Part shown: positions 45,011 to 55,256 of the stretch, piece after piece
Position numbering within the stretch: the stretch's first letter is position 1
How the letters are laid out: the number at the start of each line of letters is the position of its first letter
Assembly (NCBI GenBank): GCA_963854835.1
Contig: OY978530.1
Span: 30,534,695 to 30,598,694 of the forward strand
Direction of reading: 5' to 3'
Length of the DNA stretch: 64,000 nucleotides
Source: Megamerina dolium
Lineage: Eukaryota > Arthropoda > Insecta > Diptera > Megamerinidae
The notes under the pieces: generated by a model
Seen by the model: the letters and a program-made list of their open reading frames with translations, nothing else
Told to the model about the DNA's origin: nothing
The model's database searches: none
Program-made: the position numbers and the translations under genes

Positions 45011-45940
45011 ATAAGCAGATATTTCACCACAGTTAGTCAATTCATCAACTAATTATCGTAGTGGATGGATATTCCGCTAGATGGCACCTTTTTCCTTCAG
45101 CTGTGAAAAAACTGATCTGCGCGAATAAGCGTGCAAAAGGGGATGCCAAAAGAGCACACTGCTAAGGCAAATATTTTCCAGTTTGATAATTCACGCCTAC
45201 TCACTCCTGCAGCCGTTTTGCCACCTCACCAACGCCGCTTCCGCTTCAACTGCTGCAACATACACGGTTGTTGCAGCAGTTGAATTAATTAATTTTACCA
45301 CTATATCCGTGGTAAAATTAAGATTTTATGGGACCTCAGTTAACACTTGCCTATCACAATGCAGATTATGGTTCGTTTGCTGAAAATACATTCATATATG
45401 TTAAAAATAAAAATATTAAAAACTTTACGAAATGTTGAAAAGGCTGGCAATATTTAACCTTTTTGTATTGTAGTATGTTTACACGTAGAGAATACCATAC
45501 TATATTACGAAAATCTATCCACCCGTTTACATAGTAAGATTTATTTCTAAATGGATTGTTAGCTGTCAAAATCCAATACCAGTTAACGTCAATTTTGATT
45601 TGCACAAAATCCTAGGTTATAGTGTTAGTAATTTTATATGGGAAATCTGCTTGTTTGAAACTAGTTTTGAGTGATAATCTCAAAAATGTTCCGTTCTTCG
45701 ACGTACTTTTCATTTAATTAACGGCATTTTCTGTGTGCGTAGGGGCCTCTACATGGAGAGCCGTGATTGCTGTTTTAAGCACATTTTGAAGAATTTTCAG
45801 TTCTTGCAAACTGCTTTGACGCGATATAACTTGACCTTGTAATATTGGTTTCGTGAGATTATGCAGCGTTGGAAGACTGTGTTACGTTACGTTCTTTTAT
45901 TGTTGCGTCGGGTGCTCTTTATGATATGCTCTTCACAGAA
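45011..45940. other. Non-coding; two adjacent perfect hairpins at 45245-45321
   Basis: No gene is seen. Hairpin 1: arms TTCAACTGCTGCAACA (45245-45260) and its exact complement (45269-45284), loop 8 nt. Hairpin 2: arms TTAATTTTACCAC (45289-45301) and 45309-45321, loop 7 nt. They are separated by 4 nt. Confidence 0.7.
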
Positions 45941-45948
45941 CTTGTCTA

Positions 45949-46743
45949 CCAGGTGTACAAGCTTAAATCTGCTTGCCGAACAGTTAGGTGTTACTTAACA
46001 AGCCATTTCAGGGAAGGTTCAAAGATTTGGAAAATGGGTACCCCATGAATTGAACGATAGGCAGATGGAGCGACGCCAAAACACATGCGAAATCTTGCTT
46101 GCTAGAGAAAAAAGAAAGTCGTTCCTGCAACTTGTGGTGACTGGCGATGAAAAGTGGATATACTTTGAGAATCCTAAACGAAAAAAATCGTGGATCGATC
46201 CCGGCCAACCAGCAACTTCTTCTCCAAGACCAAATCGCTTTGGACGCAAGACGATGCTGTGCGTTTGGTGGGATCAGTAGGGTGTCATCTACTACGAGCT
46301 GTTGAAACCTGGTGAAACTGTCAATGCTCAACGCTACCACAAACAACTAGTGAAATTGCGCCGTGCTTTGGGTGAAAAAAGGCCTGGTTATGAACAAAGA
46401 CAACGACAACGCCCCATCGTACACGTCAAAACTGGTCCAAAACTACTTGGACACACTCAATTGGGAGGTGCTACCTCATCCCGCTTATTCACCAGACCTG
46501 GACCGGACACGCGCTCGCTGAACAGCACTTCGATTCGTATGAAGACGTCGGAAAATAGCTTGACGAGTGGTTTGCTTCGAAAAATGAGGAATTCTTTTGG
46601 CATGGTATACCCAAATTGATCAAGAGATAATAAAAATGTAGAGCTAGTGAGGGCAAATACTTTGAATAAATTAATATTTGACTTTTTACAAAAAAAAATG
46701 TGTTTTTTACCGAATTACAGCGGATTTAAGCTTGTAGACCTGG
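45949..46743 (+). mobile_element. Internally deleted mariner element
   Basis: Flanked by TA (45947-45948 and 46744-46745), with about 28-bp TIRs: left CCAGGTGTACAAGCTTAAA, right (complement) CCAGGTCTACAAGCTTAAA. The left TIR runs straight into the middle of the transposase DNA-binding domain, so the N terminus is missing. At 795 bp it is well short of a typical 1.3-kb mariner. Confidence 0.9.
45977..46640 (+). pseudogene. Mariner transposase remnant
   Basis: Reads 'AEQLGVT-QAISGKVQRFG' (second helix-turn-helix), 'KWVPHELNDRQMERRQNTCEIL' (WVPHEL linker), 'VVTGDEKWIYFENPKRKKSW' (first catalytic Asp), 'GRKTMLCVWWDQ' then a stop at 46278, then 'YYELLKPGETVNAQRYHKQL'. After a frameshift near 46390, 'DNAPSSYTSKLVQNYLDTLNW' (second Asp) and 'PAYSPDLDRTRA' follow, where the third catalytic Asp position is lost. 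Multiple breaks make it dead. Confidence 0.88.
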
Positions 46744-46754
46744 TACAGTTTCTT

Positions 46755-47105
46755 GAATTCGTTTTTGAGAGATTTTTTAAACGGCCTATTCCGTAAAAGT
46801 TGTTTATATAATGACAGTTTATTAAATCATGAAAACACTATGGATAAGGGTTTCAAATGTTGTATGTTGTATTCCTTCACGAATTATTTATGAATAAATA
46901 CTTCCGCCGATAATTAAATCATCTTCTTCGCTTTTTTAGAAATATTTACAGGCTAAATAGTATTTGCAGTTTAAAAGTCTACGCACAGTTAACCAGCGAT
47001 CATTAATGTTCATATTCAGAAAACTGGGACGGAATCTGATGGAATGTTTTTGCTAGTTGTATACTTTACACGACGATTTAAAAATATTCGTACTGAAAGA
47101 TTTTA
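46755..47105. other. No recognisable gene
   Basis: AT-rich spacer between the mariner remnant and the L2 leader. Nothing is recognised. Confidence 0.5.
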
Positions 47106-47377
47106 TATTCCTATGAAGGTTATCAAGTTCCTCAACCCGTGAGGAGTTGGCCTGATCTTCCATCGAGCGCGTCCCCAGGTGGCGGATAGGGATAAGGCGC
47201 CTGGTTGTTGTGCGGTCGCTTCTACTACAACCCTGATTATAGTAGCGGCAGCAACACTTCTACACAATGACGACATAACTTGTGGGTGTCATCCGTGGAG
47301 CAAACTGGATAGGGAGGAGTCCCGAATCAAAACCATTTGAAGTAGTGGATAACTTGGAGGATTACCATATACCTTAG

Positions 47378-48335
47378 GTGGTACCTATTCAAATGGAAAA
47401 TCCACCCGCTTCGGCAGCTGGGGCATGGATTCTAGAGGCCTCAAACACTATTGAAGTCGACTGCCCTTACCAGAGGGAGCTCATCCTGAAAGAGAGGGAA
47501 GCAGTCATATCTTTCTCCTGTCTTCCAGTGTCAGATTCCTTGGTTCTTGAGGGTTTGTGTCCAGAAGTCATTTCGGTGGCTGAACGACCTCCCAATGGTT
47601 TCGGTGAACCAAAATCTAAGAGTAAGGCAAGCGGGGATAGAAAGAAGAGGCTTTCTGGACGCTTGAAAGAGAAATCTTCTTGTGGCGCGGTCAGCTCCTC
47701 TGCGAGTGAGTCTGCCAAAAAGCCTCGGTCGGTTAAAGTGTCACCCATGGATGCCACTGAGTCTTTGAAGGTCACATCCGCTCCCAAATTGCCTGGCTTG
47801 AAAAGGAAGCGAAGGAAAACTGGGGATGACAGCGGTACTCCTACTTGCTCCACTGCTGATGCAAATAAACCAAGTACATCAAGGGGTTGTGCGCCCAGGC
47901 CATCATACAGTGAGAAGAGCATAGGATCACTGCCCATTGTTGTGATTGGGAAAATGGAGCCTGACCGTCGGTTGACCGTTGCAGAACTGAAATACTGCAA
48001 AAGCCAACTGATGCTTCAGGTTATTGCCCACGGTCCTGCTGCGCACGCTAAGAGGTATGAGACGAAGGACAGCACTTATGGGTGACATGCGCGTTTCAGG
48101 CCAATTGTGATTGGATCGGAGCCGCCGGTCAATAACGTGTCTCCATTGGGGTCCACTCGCTTCGCGGTCTACTGCGAGGAGAGTGTACCTCTCACGAAGG
48201 CCACCTGCTGGATTAAGAATCCAGACCTGAATACGGCGGATGTTCTTTCTTGTCTGTGTACACCAAGAGTATCAACCAGGTTGGCAAAGGAGGTTGTACC
48301 TTTGTGGTGCTCATGGACAAGCTTCTGTTGATTGT
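47378..48335 (+). pseudogene. L2 ORF1 (gag-like)
   Basis: ORF 47378-48085 (235 aa) has an acidic, hydrophobic N-terminal part, then a long Ser/Lys/Arg-rich region ('PKSKSKASGDRKKRLSGRLK', 'KLPGLKRKRRKTGD'), and the start of a globular domain ('DRRLTVAELKYCKSQLM'). After a stop, the domain continues at 48107-48331 ('RFAVYCEESVPLTKATCWIK', 'LNTADVLSCLC') and with further frame changes. This is the RNA-binding ORF1 typical of LOA-type LINEs. Stops at 48085 and 48331 break it. Confidence 0.65.
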
Positions 48336-48349
48336 CTGGCTTCTCGGTA

Positions 48350-48960
48350 TAGGAATCGTTTGAGTGTCTTCTTGGGACTGTCAGTTTTCACGTCTTGTTC
48401 GAATGAGCGGCTCAAACGACTCTCATCGTTACTAACACATATCAGTAACTCAGATTAACCTGCAACATTCAAAAGCCGCTACTACACTCCTAAGTAGACG
48501 GATATCTCAGTTGCACACATTACCCTTCCGGTTTGCGGCCGGGGTATGTTAGGGTGGGCCACCGTATTATATTATACAGTAATTCAAGTAGCCCCAGAAA
48601 CTGTCTAGTAATATCATCCCATCTCTTCACTACTAAACTTGACTATTTTTGCTGTCAAGATTTGGTTGCTGCTGAGGTTCTGAGAGCAACACGATCTCGG
48701 CCTTATTCTCTGTTATAATGCTAATGCTAATAATACAATCTAGGGAAGTAGCAAATGCAACGGGCGAGGTACTCGCCTTTTCGATTTTATAGCCATCTCC
48801 TGCCTCAATATACATAATATCGGCCGATAATCAACATTTGTAACCTCACGGTGGCAGGAAGTAATCGACATTACCCTGTCCAGCAACAGACTTGGTTGGT
48901 CGGTAAATGAAAACTCATGTTCGGACTACAGATATATCGAATTAAAGTATGACGATGCAG
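48350..48960 (+). pseudogene. L2 endonuclease remnant
   Basis: Mostly unreadable. From about 48850 the plus strand encodes 'WQEVIDITLSSNRLGW' and 'SVNENSCSDYRYIELKYDD', the endonuclease C terminus with an SDY in place of the SDH motif. The N-terminal half is deleted or replaced by unrelated AT-rich sequence. Confidence 0.55.
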
Positions 48961-48965
48961 CAGAA

Positions 48966-49457
48966 ATGCCATTGCCCACCAGGAATAGTAGGAAGACAGA
49001 CAGGCAAAAATTTTGGGAGGCCTTGCAAACTAGCTTTGTGATGCCACCTAAGCTTCACAATAAGCAAGGCATTGAAGCAGCGGCTGAACACTTCCACTCT
49101 GCTCTTACCGCCAGCTTTGAAACAGCCTGTCCCACCTTACCGTCTCTTAACCGGGTCCCAGTCCCTTGGTGGAACCGAGACCTTCAGATGTTGAGACACG
49201 AAACGAGAAGACTTTTGAACCTCGCCTGCAAAACAAATCTTGAAGAGGACTGGGTATTTTACCGTTCTGCTCAGAAGAACAATAAAAAGCTAATTCGAGA
49301 CTCGAAAAAGGTTTCTTTTAGGGAATTCTGCCGCGGACTGGAATCACTGAGCGACACAGCTAGGTTGGTGAAAGTCCTGAAGAACGACCAAACCGCAAGG
49401 TTGGATTCGCTTGAAAACTTGATGGTTCCTTTACGGAGCGCAAAAGTGAGACCTTAA
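48966..49457 (+). pseudogene. L2 linker region between endonuclease and RT
   Basis: An open 163-residue stretch: 'NSRKTDRQKFWEALQTSF', 'AAAEHFHSALTASFETACP', 'VPVPWWNRDLQMLRHETRRLLN' (the conserved PWWN motif), 'VFYRSAQKNNKKLIRDSKKVSFREFC'. It corresponds to the helical linker between the EN and RT domains in LOA/R1-type ORF2 proteins. No enzymatic residues are expected here. Confidence 0.7.
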
Positions 49458-50380
49458 GTTTACTGTTTCAGTCCTACTTTCCAGGAAACCAAGTTTACAC
49501 TACAGCCATCACTTGAGATGAATGTTGTTGAGGCAATTGCTCCTACTCCGCATGACTGGTGGGTAACCAGATCTGTGGCGAGTGCAAATCGCCCGGACCT
49601 TATGGCTTATATGCTATCATGCTGAAGGAAAGTATAAAGTTGACGGTGGCAGGCCTGAGAAAAATCTTCGTGGCCCGCCTCGCCTTGGCCTATACACCAT
49701 ACTATTGGAGGCTTCTTAGAGTAGCTTTCATTCATCGCAAAGAATTTCGGACCTATCAGCATGACTTCTTTCATGCTCAAAGGTCTAGAACGTTTCGTAG
49801 AATTGCACATGCGTAGAAAGTCACTTAGAGCATATCCACTTCAGCATGTTTACCAAGCGAAAAATCCTGTGACTCGGCATTGCAAGAAAAGACTACGCAA
49901 TGGGGATCTTTTTGGACATCGAAGGTGCGTTTGATAATGCGACTTTCGATAGCATGTGTAATTCTGCCAGTCGACATGACGTAGGCAGAGTGCTAGTAAA
50001 TTGGATACGTTCAATGCTAGTCCAACGAGTTTTAGCGATGCAGGAGGAGGATGGTCTACTATGATGAGGCTTGTCTTGTTACTGGCCTTTCCCTCATGAT
50101 TGTACGCACGAAGGTGTAGAGAACTCTGAATATGAATGACACCTGATGCAGGACGAATGGGCTATCAGCTGATCCTGCTTAGACTGGTTTGGTACTCCTT
50201 ACCAAAAGGAGAAAGACTGATGGATGCATTCTCCCTGCTCTCAAGGGAGTCAATATTCAGCTATCCAAAGAGATTGAGTATCTGGAAGTTATTCTGGATA
50301 GAAAACTTCTCTGGAGGTCCCACGTTCAGTAGAAAGCATCTCAGGCATTGGCCCTTTTGGTAGTGCAGAGGTGTTTTTAC
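49458..50380 (+). pseudogene. L2 reverse transcriptase, broken
   Basis: Pieces in several frames: 'CKSPGPYGLYAIMLKESI' (49580 on; normally P-DG-), 'FMLKGLERFVELHMRRK' (about 49770), 'GIFLDIEGAFDNATFDSM' (motif A with catalytic Asp, about 49902-49955), 'VNWIRSMLVQRVL', then 'LGLL' and 'IEYLEVILDRKLLWRSHVQ' near 50270-50330. The YADD block is not recognisable (about 50100-50200 is degenerate). Many frameshifts. Confidence 0.65.
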
Positions 50381-50555
50381 AAAGACGTGGGGACTTTTCC
50401 CACTCTTTGTTGTTTTTATTTTTTAGGGCTTGCTTTAACTTTCGAGTGCAGTGCTGTAGCTGTGTTTTCAGATTCGGTGATCTGAATTCTTGCCATTGTC
50501 TTCGGAGTCTTCTTTCTGTCTTACTAGCAATTCAATGTCGGCTGGTGTGTATGGG

Positions 50556-50905
50556 CTATAGGGCTGATCTGAGAGCTAATGAGAGCAGCTGGTTGAATTT
50601 TTCGAGTGCTGAGTCTACATCGTGTCCATTTCTTAATACAGTACTCAGGGGAAGATGGGAATTTACATATTTCTTGAATTTAACCATTTTCTTTCTAACG
50701 CAATTGTCTTGGGGGCTTGGTGATTTTATAGATATTACCGTGGATGAGTGATCAGATGAGCGATCATAATTACACTCTGTGGAGATATTTCCCATCTGCA
50801 AACCTTTAGCGACTCCAAAGTCTATGAGATCGGGTATCTTCCTCTTGTCCGTCGGCCAATATGTCGGGTGTCCATTTGAGATTACATCATAGCCGTGGTT
50901 AGTAA
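50556..50905 (-). pseudogene. J4 endonuclease C-terminal part
   Basis: The minus strand encodes 'VISNGHPTYWPTDKRKIPDLIDF', then (50801-50556) 'NYDRSSDHSSTVISI' with the catalytic SDH, and a linker. It is continuous with the endonuclease piece at 50910-51050 except for a frame change near 50905. Confidence 0.78.
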
Positions 50906-50909
50906 TGAT

Positions 50910-51434
50910 TTAGCATAGTTTTCTGCCTTTTGGAGTTATTACGCGGGAGCCCCAGTGAGTGTGTTTGGCGTTGAAATCGCCAGCAACCAAGAATTTGTTA
51001 CCAAGAGTTGAAAGAAATTCTTTATATTGTTGTTCGGTAATGCTGTATCTTAAGAGACAGTATATTGCAGATATTAATAGTTTAGAAATGTACTCTTCCA
51101 GTGAGTGCTTCTGCTCATTATTTACATTGCTTTGTTGGTGTGGGTTTTGTTTTAACACACTAGCGTATGAATTGGTTTGATTTTTGTTTGGGATTGCAGA
51201 GAAGAATTGTGTTGCATCAAGATTTGGTCTCTGACTTGAGTTGGCTATCTGAGTTTGCTCAACTGGTTTTAGAGGTTGTCCGCTAGAGGAGAAATTTAGC
51301 TTTAGGGTTGTATATACTGGGCAACCTCTATAATTTGCGATGTGATTACCTCCACAATTGCTGCATTTTTTCATTCTAGCATCACCTTTAGACTTTGGGC
51401 ATATGTTTGATTTATGAAGATCTCCACAAATCAC
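50910..51434 (-). pseudogene. J4 ORF1 zinc knuckle fused to endonuclease middle by deletion
   Basis: An open 174-residue frame. Its N-terminal part is the end of a Jockey gag: CGDLHKSNIC and CSNCGGNHIANYRGC zinc knuckles, then a Gln/Asn/Pro-rich tail. Its C-terminal part is endonuclease: 'KFLVAGDFNAKHTHWGSR' (GDFN). In intact Jockey elements these belong to ORF1 and ORF2, so an internal deletion fused them in frame near residue 125 ('LEEYISKLLISAIYCLL'). The product would have neither a full gag nor a nuclease. Confidence 0.75.
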
Positions 51435-51588
51435 ACAAACAGCTGGCAGGGTACAATATGTCTTAGTATGTCCATACTCTTGGCAGTTACTGCACTGATG
51501 AAGTCCGGTTCTCTTATGGGGTCTTCGATTGTGATTTTGCGATGCAATAAATATCGAATTTTATATATGAGGTGTACTTCACCTTTTC

Positions 51589-52140
51589 TTAAGGTTTTTG
51601 TTTCAGGTTGAAGTTCAATCCGATATAACGGTGAGGTATATTGCTCTTGTTGAGAATATTGAATACCGTTTTGGCGTGAAACCCTTCTTCCTGAAGAGCG
51701 AGTTTGATTTCGTTAATATCAACGTTGGGTTCGACGCCTTTGAGTACAACGATTAATCCCTTACTACTTTTTAGCTGATGTGTGTAGTAATTATTTTTTC
51801 CAGCATCAAATTCTGCAATTACTTTGCGATAATGAGTTTCGCTATAGATTTGCACTTTCATTTCCTCAATTTGGCCTTTGCGAATAGGAGCAACGTGGAA
51901 ATTCTTTGGCCCAATAATACTTGTTATTCTGGAAATCAACTTATCTGAGTTGCGTTCTGTTAAAATGGGTGGGCGTTCAAAATTTTTCTTGGGGATAATA
52001 TTTTCTTCACTTTCATCACTTGAAAGCAGTGCGTATCTATTTTCCGAACTACTAGGGGTAGTGTTCTGCTTCTGAATTTTTTTTAATACATTTGTTTTGA
52101 ATTTTGTGGACTTTTTTTTCGCTTTACTACAGTAATGTAG
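51589..52140 (-). pseudogene. J4 ORF1, PRE_C2HC-type domain
   Basis: ORF 51939-51589 reads 'NYYTHQLKSSKGLIVVLKGVE', 'DINEIKLALQEEGFHAKTVFNI' and 'IPHRYIGLNFNLKQKP', a domain usually found just before the zinc knuckles in Jockey-type gag (PRE_C2HC family). Upstream (about 52140-51945) the strand is Ser/Lys-rich. A frame change separates it from the knuckles at 51434. It binds the element RNA. Confidence 0.75.
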
Positions 52141-52362
52141 TGATCAATTCCAGTTTGAACAGCAACTGGTTCTGTAATAGTCATCGCACTTTGTTTACTT
52201 TGATGTTGTAGCTGTTGGTGTTACAGCAGGAAAAACGCATTGTACACTCCACGGTGTAGAGGGAGATAGTACATCAAGAGAAACATATTATTTTTTTTAC
52301 CTGTTTTTGATGTGATTGGACATGAGTTTGTTGTCGCCAAATTTGAGTGTTAGAGTGTTAGA

Positions 52363-53060
52363 GTGAGGAATATGTGCAGGCAAGAGATTTGCACTGTTAC
52401 TTTCACTTGTGCACATATTGTCGACATATGCCTTACAAATATCTTACCAGAAGAGTTATGGACCACCGAACGAGTTCAAGAAGATCAGTGGAACGACCCA
52501 GATGTCGTAAAGATTATACAATACCAGAAGCTGGGCATATATCAATTTTGGCAAGAAATAACTAATGAAAGTCCAATAACAGAGGCATACTGGGCACAAT
52601 ACCAAAGTCTGCACGAGATAGTTGTCTATTCCGATCATGGGAAAGTGAAGATGGCAATATCAAAAATGATTTCCTAGTGGTAACAAGGGCAAGAATAAGT
52701 GAAGTGATAGCTGAGATTCAGAATGCTTCCAATGGAGAGCATTTGGGCATCACCAAAGCCGTCGAGCAAATAAAGGAACGATTTTGTTTTGTTATATGCC
52801 ATGACCATATCACTGATTGGAGTCCGAAAGTGTGAACAATGTGCAATGGCCAAAGGTTCCACTAAGAAAAGTCGAGGAAAAATAAATTAATCCACTTTAG
52901 GTGTTCCATTTGATGGGATTGCTATTGATATAGCTTTACCATCTCCAACAAGCAACGCAGGGAATAAGTATATTCTGGTGTATATAGATTACTTCAGTAA
53001 ATGGCTTAAGTACGAGAGCGGTCCCAGAGCTACCCGACCTAACAAAGAAAACAACAGATT
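52363..53060 (+). pseudogene. Ty3/gypsy-type integrase fragment of a further LTR element
   Basis: The plus strand carries 'EDQWNDPDVVKIIQYQKLG', 'EIVVYSDHGKVKMAISKMIS', then in the next frame 'ARISEVIAEIQNASNGEHLGITKAVEQI' (H of the HHCC zinc domain), a degraded 'DHITDW' and 'CEQCAMAKGSTKKSRG' (CxxC), 'LGVPFDGIAIDIALPSP' (first catalytic Asp) and 'NKYILVYIDYFSKW'. It ends before the second catalytic Asp. At least three frame changes. It is unlike the E1/E2 integrases, so it is a different gypsy lineage; the exact clade is uncertain. Confidence 0.7.
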
Positions 53061-53193
53061 TGGGAAAAGCGATGAAGGCTACATCATACGATAGCAAGTT
53101 AAATTAAAAGAGTGATTGTAAATAGTAGTTGTACAAAATAAGTGTTGCAATAATTATAGACAGTTTCCAGTGAAAGAACAGGGTTGATTCGAG

Positions 53194-53199
<6 letters not shown>

Positions 53200-53241
<42 letters not shown>

Positions 53242-53243
53242 AA

Positions 53244-53276
<33 letters not shown>

Positions 53277-53282
53277 AATATT

Positions 53283-53356
<74 letters not shown>

Positions 53357-53375
53357 AAATATATATATTTATATA

Positions 53376-53456
<81 letters not shown>

Positions 53457-53502
53457 TTATATATATATATATATATATACACAAAATATATATATTTATA
53501 TA

Positions 53503-53562
<60 letters not shown>
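53200..53562. repeat. (TA)n tract with repeated ACACAAAATATATA motifs
   Basis: TA repeats with ATTTAT interruptions. A longer subunit (TATATACACAAAATATATATATTTATATATATTAATATA) occurs near 53346 and again near 53475. It is fused directly to DD41D copy 2. Confidence 0.95.
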
Positions 53563-53566
<4 letters not shown>

Positions 53567-54592
53567 AGCCATAACGTGACGAATGTTGGTTTTTAGGTGC
53601 TCAAGAGTTAAAGGTTTATCTGCATAAACACGGTCTTTCGCGTAGCCCCACAAAAAAGAGTCAAGCGGTGTCAAATCGCATGATCTTGGTGGCCACTTGA
53701 TATCGCCATGACGAGAAATTACGCGGCCAGAAAATTTCTCTTGCAATAAAGCCATATTCGCTCGAGTTGTGTGGCATGTGGCACCGTCTTGTTGAAACCA
53801 CATATTCTCTAAGTCGTATTCTTCAATAGCAGGCAAAAAAAAGTCGGTTATCATATGACCATAAGGCTCCGAATTGACGGTGACAGTCGTTCCATCGTCG
53901 TTTTCGAAGAAGTAAGGTCCAATCACACCTCCGGACCAAAGAAAGCACCAAGCAGTGACTTTTTGTGGATGTAGTGGCCTCTCTTTAATTACTTGAGGAT
54001 TCTCAGAACCCCAAATACGACAATTTTGTTTGTTAACATACCCACCGAGTGAGAAATGTGCTTCGTCGCTGAAGAAAATTTTGTTCGAAAAATCGCTGTC
54101 CACCGCCTGTTGTTCAAGCACCCATTCGACGTATCTACGACGTTGTGAATGGTCAGCTGGCTTCAGTTGTTGTGTGAGCTGGATTTTATATGGTTGTAGG
54201 TGTAGATCCAAATGCAAAGTACGCCATAATGTGCCGTAAGACAGTCCTAATTCCTGAGAACGACGAGGAATCGACACATTCGGGTCTTCGGCAACACTTT
54301 CACTTACAGCAGCGATATTTTCGGTGGTACGAGCGAAACGGTGATGCACAGGCCTTACAATATCTGTAACCGATCCAGTCTCTTCATATTTCTTCACAAT
54401 TTTGCCAATTGCTTGCGTAGTTGGACGATTATGTAAACCATAATCTCCTCTTAAAGCACGATATGTGGCTGTGGCAGAATCACCATTTTTGTAGTAGGTT
54501 TTTACAATTTGAATGCGTTGTGCGATAGTTAAGCGATCCAATTTCGCAAATGTCAGATTTTGAACTGAAAAAGAAAGAAATTGTTTTAACAA
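53563..54592 (-). pseudogene. DD41D transposase, copy 2 (catalytic core intact, C terminus lost)
   Basis: About 343 residues of uninterrupted transposase: helix-turn-helix regions, '[19 protein letters not shown]' (first Asp), '[13 protein letters not shown]' (second Asp), '[14 protein letters not shown]' (third Asp), to '[11 protein letters not shown]'. From there the frame reads Tyr-Ile repeats from the TA tract, so the roughly 40 C-terminal residues seen in copy 1 are lost. The first catalytic region is intact here but frameshifted in copy 1. The two copies are complementary in their damage. Confidence 0.92.
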
Positions 54593-54651
54593 CTCAGTTT
54601 GACAGATGTCGAATTCTAGCCCTATACTTTTGAAACCGCGAAATGGATAAC
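53563..54651 (-). mobile_element. DD41D (rosa-like) transposon, copy 2, one end replaced by (TA)n
   Basis: Nearly identical to copy 1 from the 'GGCGGTATCTCAGCC' region to the right TIR (ending GGATAACCCC with one extra C, about 54640-54651). The left about 210 bp, including the transposase C terminus and left TIR, is missing and the sequence passes directly into TA repeat. Confidence 0.92.
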
Positions 54652-54659
54652 CCCTTACT

Positions 54660-54900
54660 TACAAGTATTGTACAAAAATAGTAATGTTAGCATAAATGTA
54701 TAACATATACAAATGCTGAATAAAAAATATAAAACTATAAATACAATGACCTGCACATAATTATTATGGAATGCCAAAATAAACCATTGAAGGCAATTGC
54801 TGACATTGATAAAAACATTATAAGTATTTGCATAATATAATTAATGCATAATATATAGAAATGCTGAATAGACAAATAAATACAAATGCAATGACCTGCA
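54660..54900. repeat. Non-coding with short internal repeat
   Basis: AT-rich. AATACAATGACCTGCACATAATTAT (about 54740) recurs as AATGCAATGACCTGCACACAATTAT (about 54882), together with neighbouring AAATGCTGAATA motifs, giving a diverged direct repeat of about 140 bp period. Confidence 0.6.
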
Positions 54901-55009
54901 CACAATTATAAATATGTATAGAAATAAAAAACTGCAGGTGATTGCTTATGTTGGCTTCAATAGTTCATTGCACCTGAACATTCTCCCGCGCGTTGAACAA
55001 TTTGTTCAA

Positions 55010-55256
55010 CTATGGATCTTCCAGGTTGATGGTGAATTGTGGTGGTTTTTGGTGGGGCTTTGGTTGAGGCTGGTGCCGTTGTGCCCTTTTGAGTTTCCAT
55101 ATTAGGCATAAAATGAGCAGTGTCGCTGACAAGATGAGGCCTGTATAGCTGACTGCATGGTAGTGTTGACTGTTGAACCTGATTGTTTCTGGTAGGTGAT
55201 AGAACTCTTCGCTTGTTAATCGCTTGTGAAGTGTATCCAATTGTGCTTCAAATGAT
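55010..55256 (-). pseudogene. E3 env C terminus with membrane anchor
   Basis: The minus strand encodes 'DTLHKRLTSEEFYHLPETI', 'FNSQHYHAVSYTGLILSATLLILCLIWKL' as a hydrophobic transmembrane helix split over residues about 30-50, then a short Pro/Gln/Lys cytoplasmic tail. This is the classic end of an errantivirus env. It is separated from the ectodomain by J3. Confidence 0.75.

Larger units (their letters stand above)
47110..50400 (+). mobile_element. LOA-like LINE L2, ORF1 to RT, degraded
   Basis: A GC-richer leader (about 47110-47377), then ORF1, an endonuclease remnant, linker, and RT in pieces. It stops at about 50400 where Jockey copy J4 begins in the opposite orientation. The architecture (Ser/Lys-rich ORF1, EN, WWN linker, RT) matches the LOA/R1 group, and its linker aligns in style with that of L1. 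Confidence 0.75.
50402..52290 (-). mobile_element. Jockey-clade LINE copy J4 (ORF1 and endonuclease half)
   Basis: Shares about 110 bp with the 5' edge of J1 (GGGCTTGCTTTARCTTKCGAG...CTTCGGAGTCTTCTTT) and continues upstream through endonuclease and ORF1, the parts missing in J1. Together J1 and J4 cover the family almost end to end. It is truncated on its 3' side at the junction with L2. Confidence 0.82.

Noticed and set aside
53378..54592. A full 404-residue DD41D transposase
   Set aside because: The last part is Tyr-Ile repeat from (TA)n; the true C terminus and one TIR are missing.
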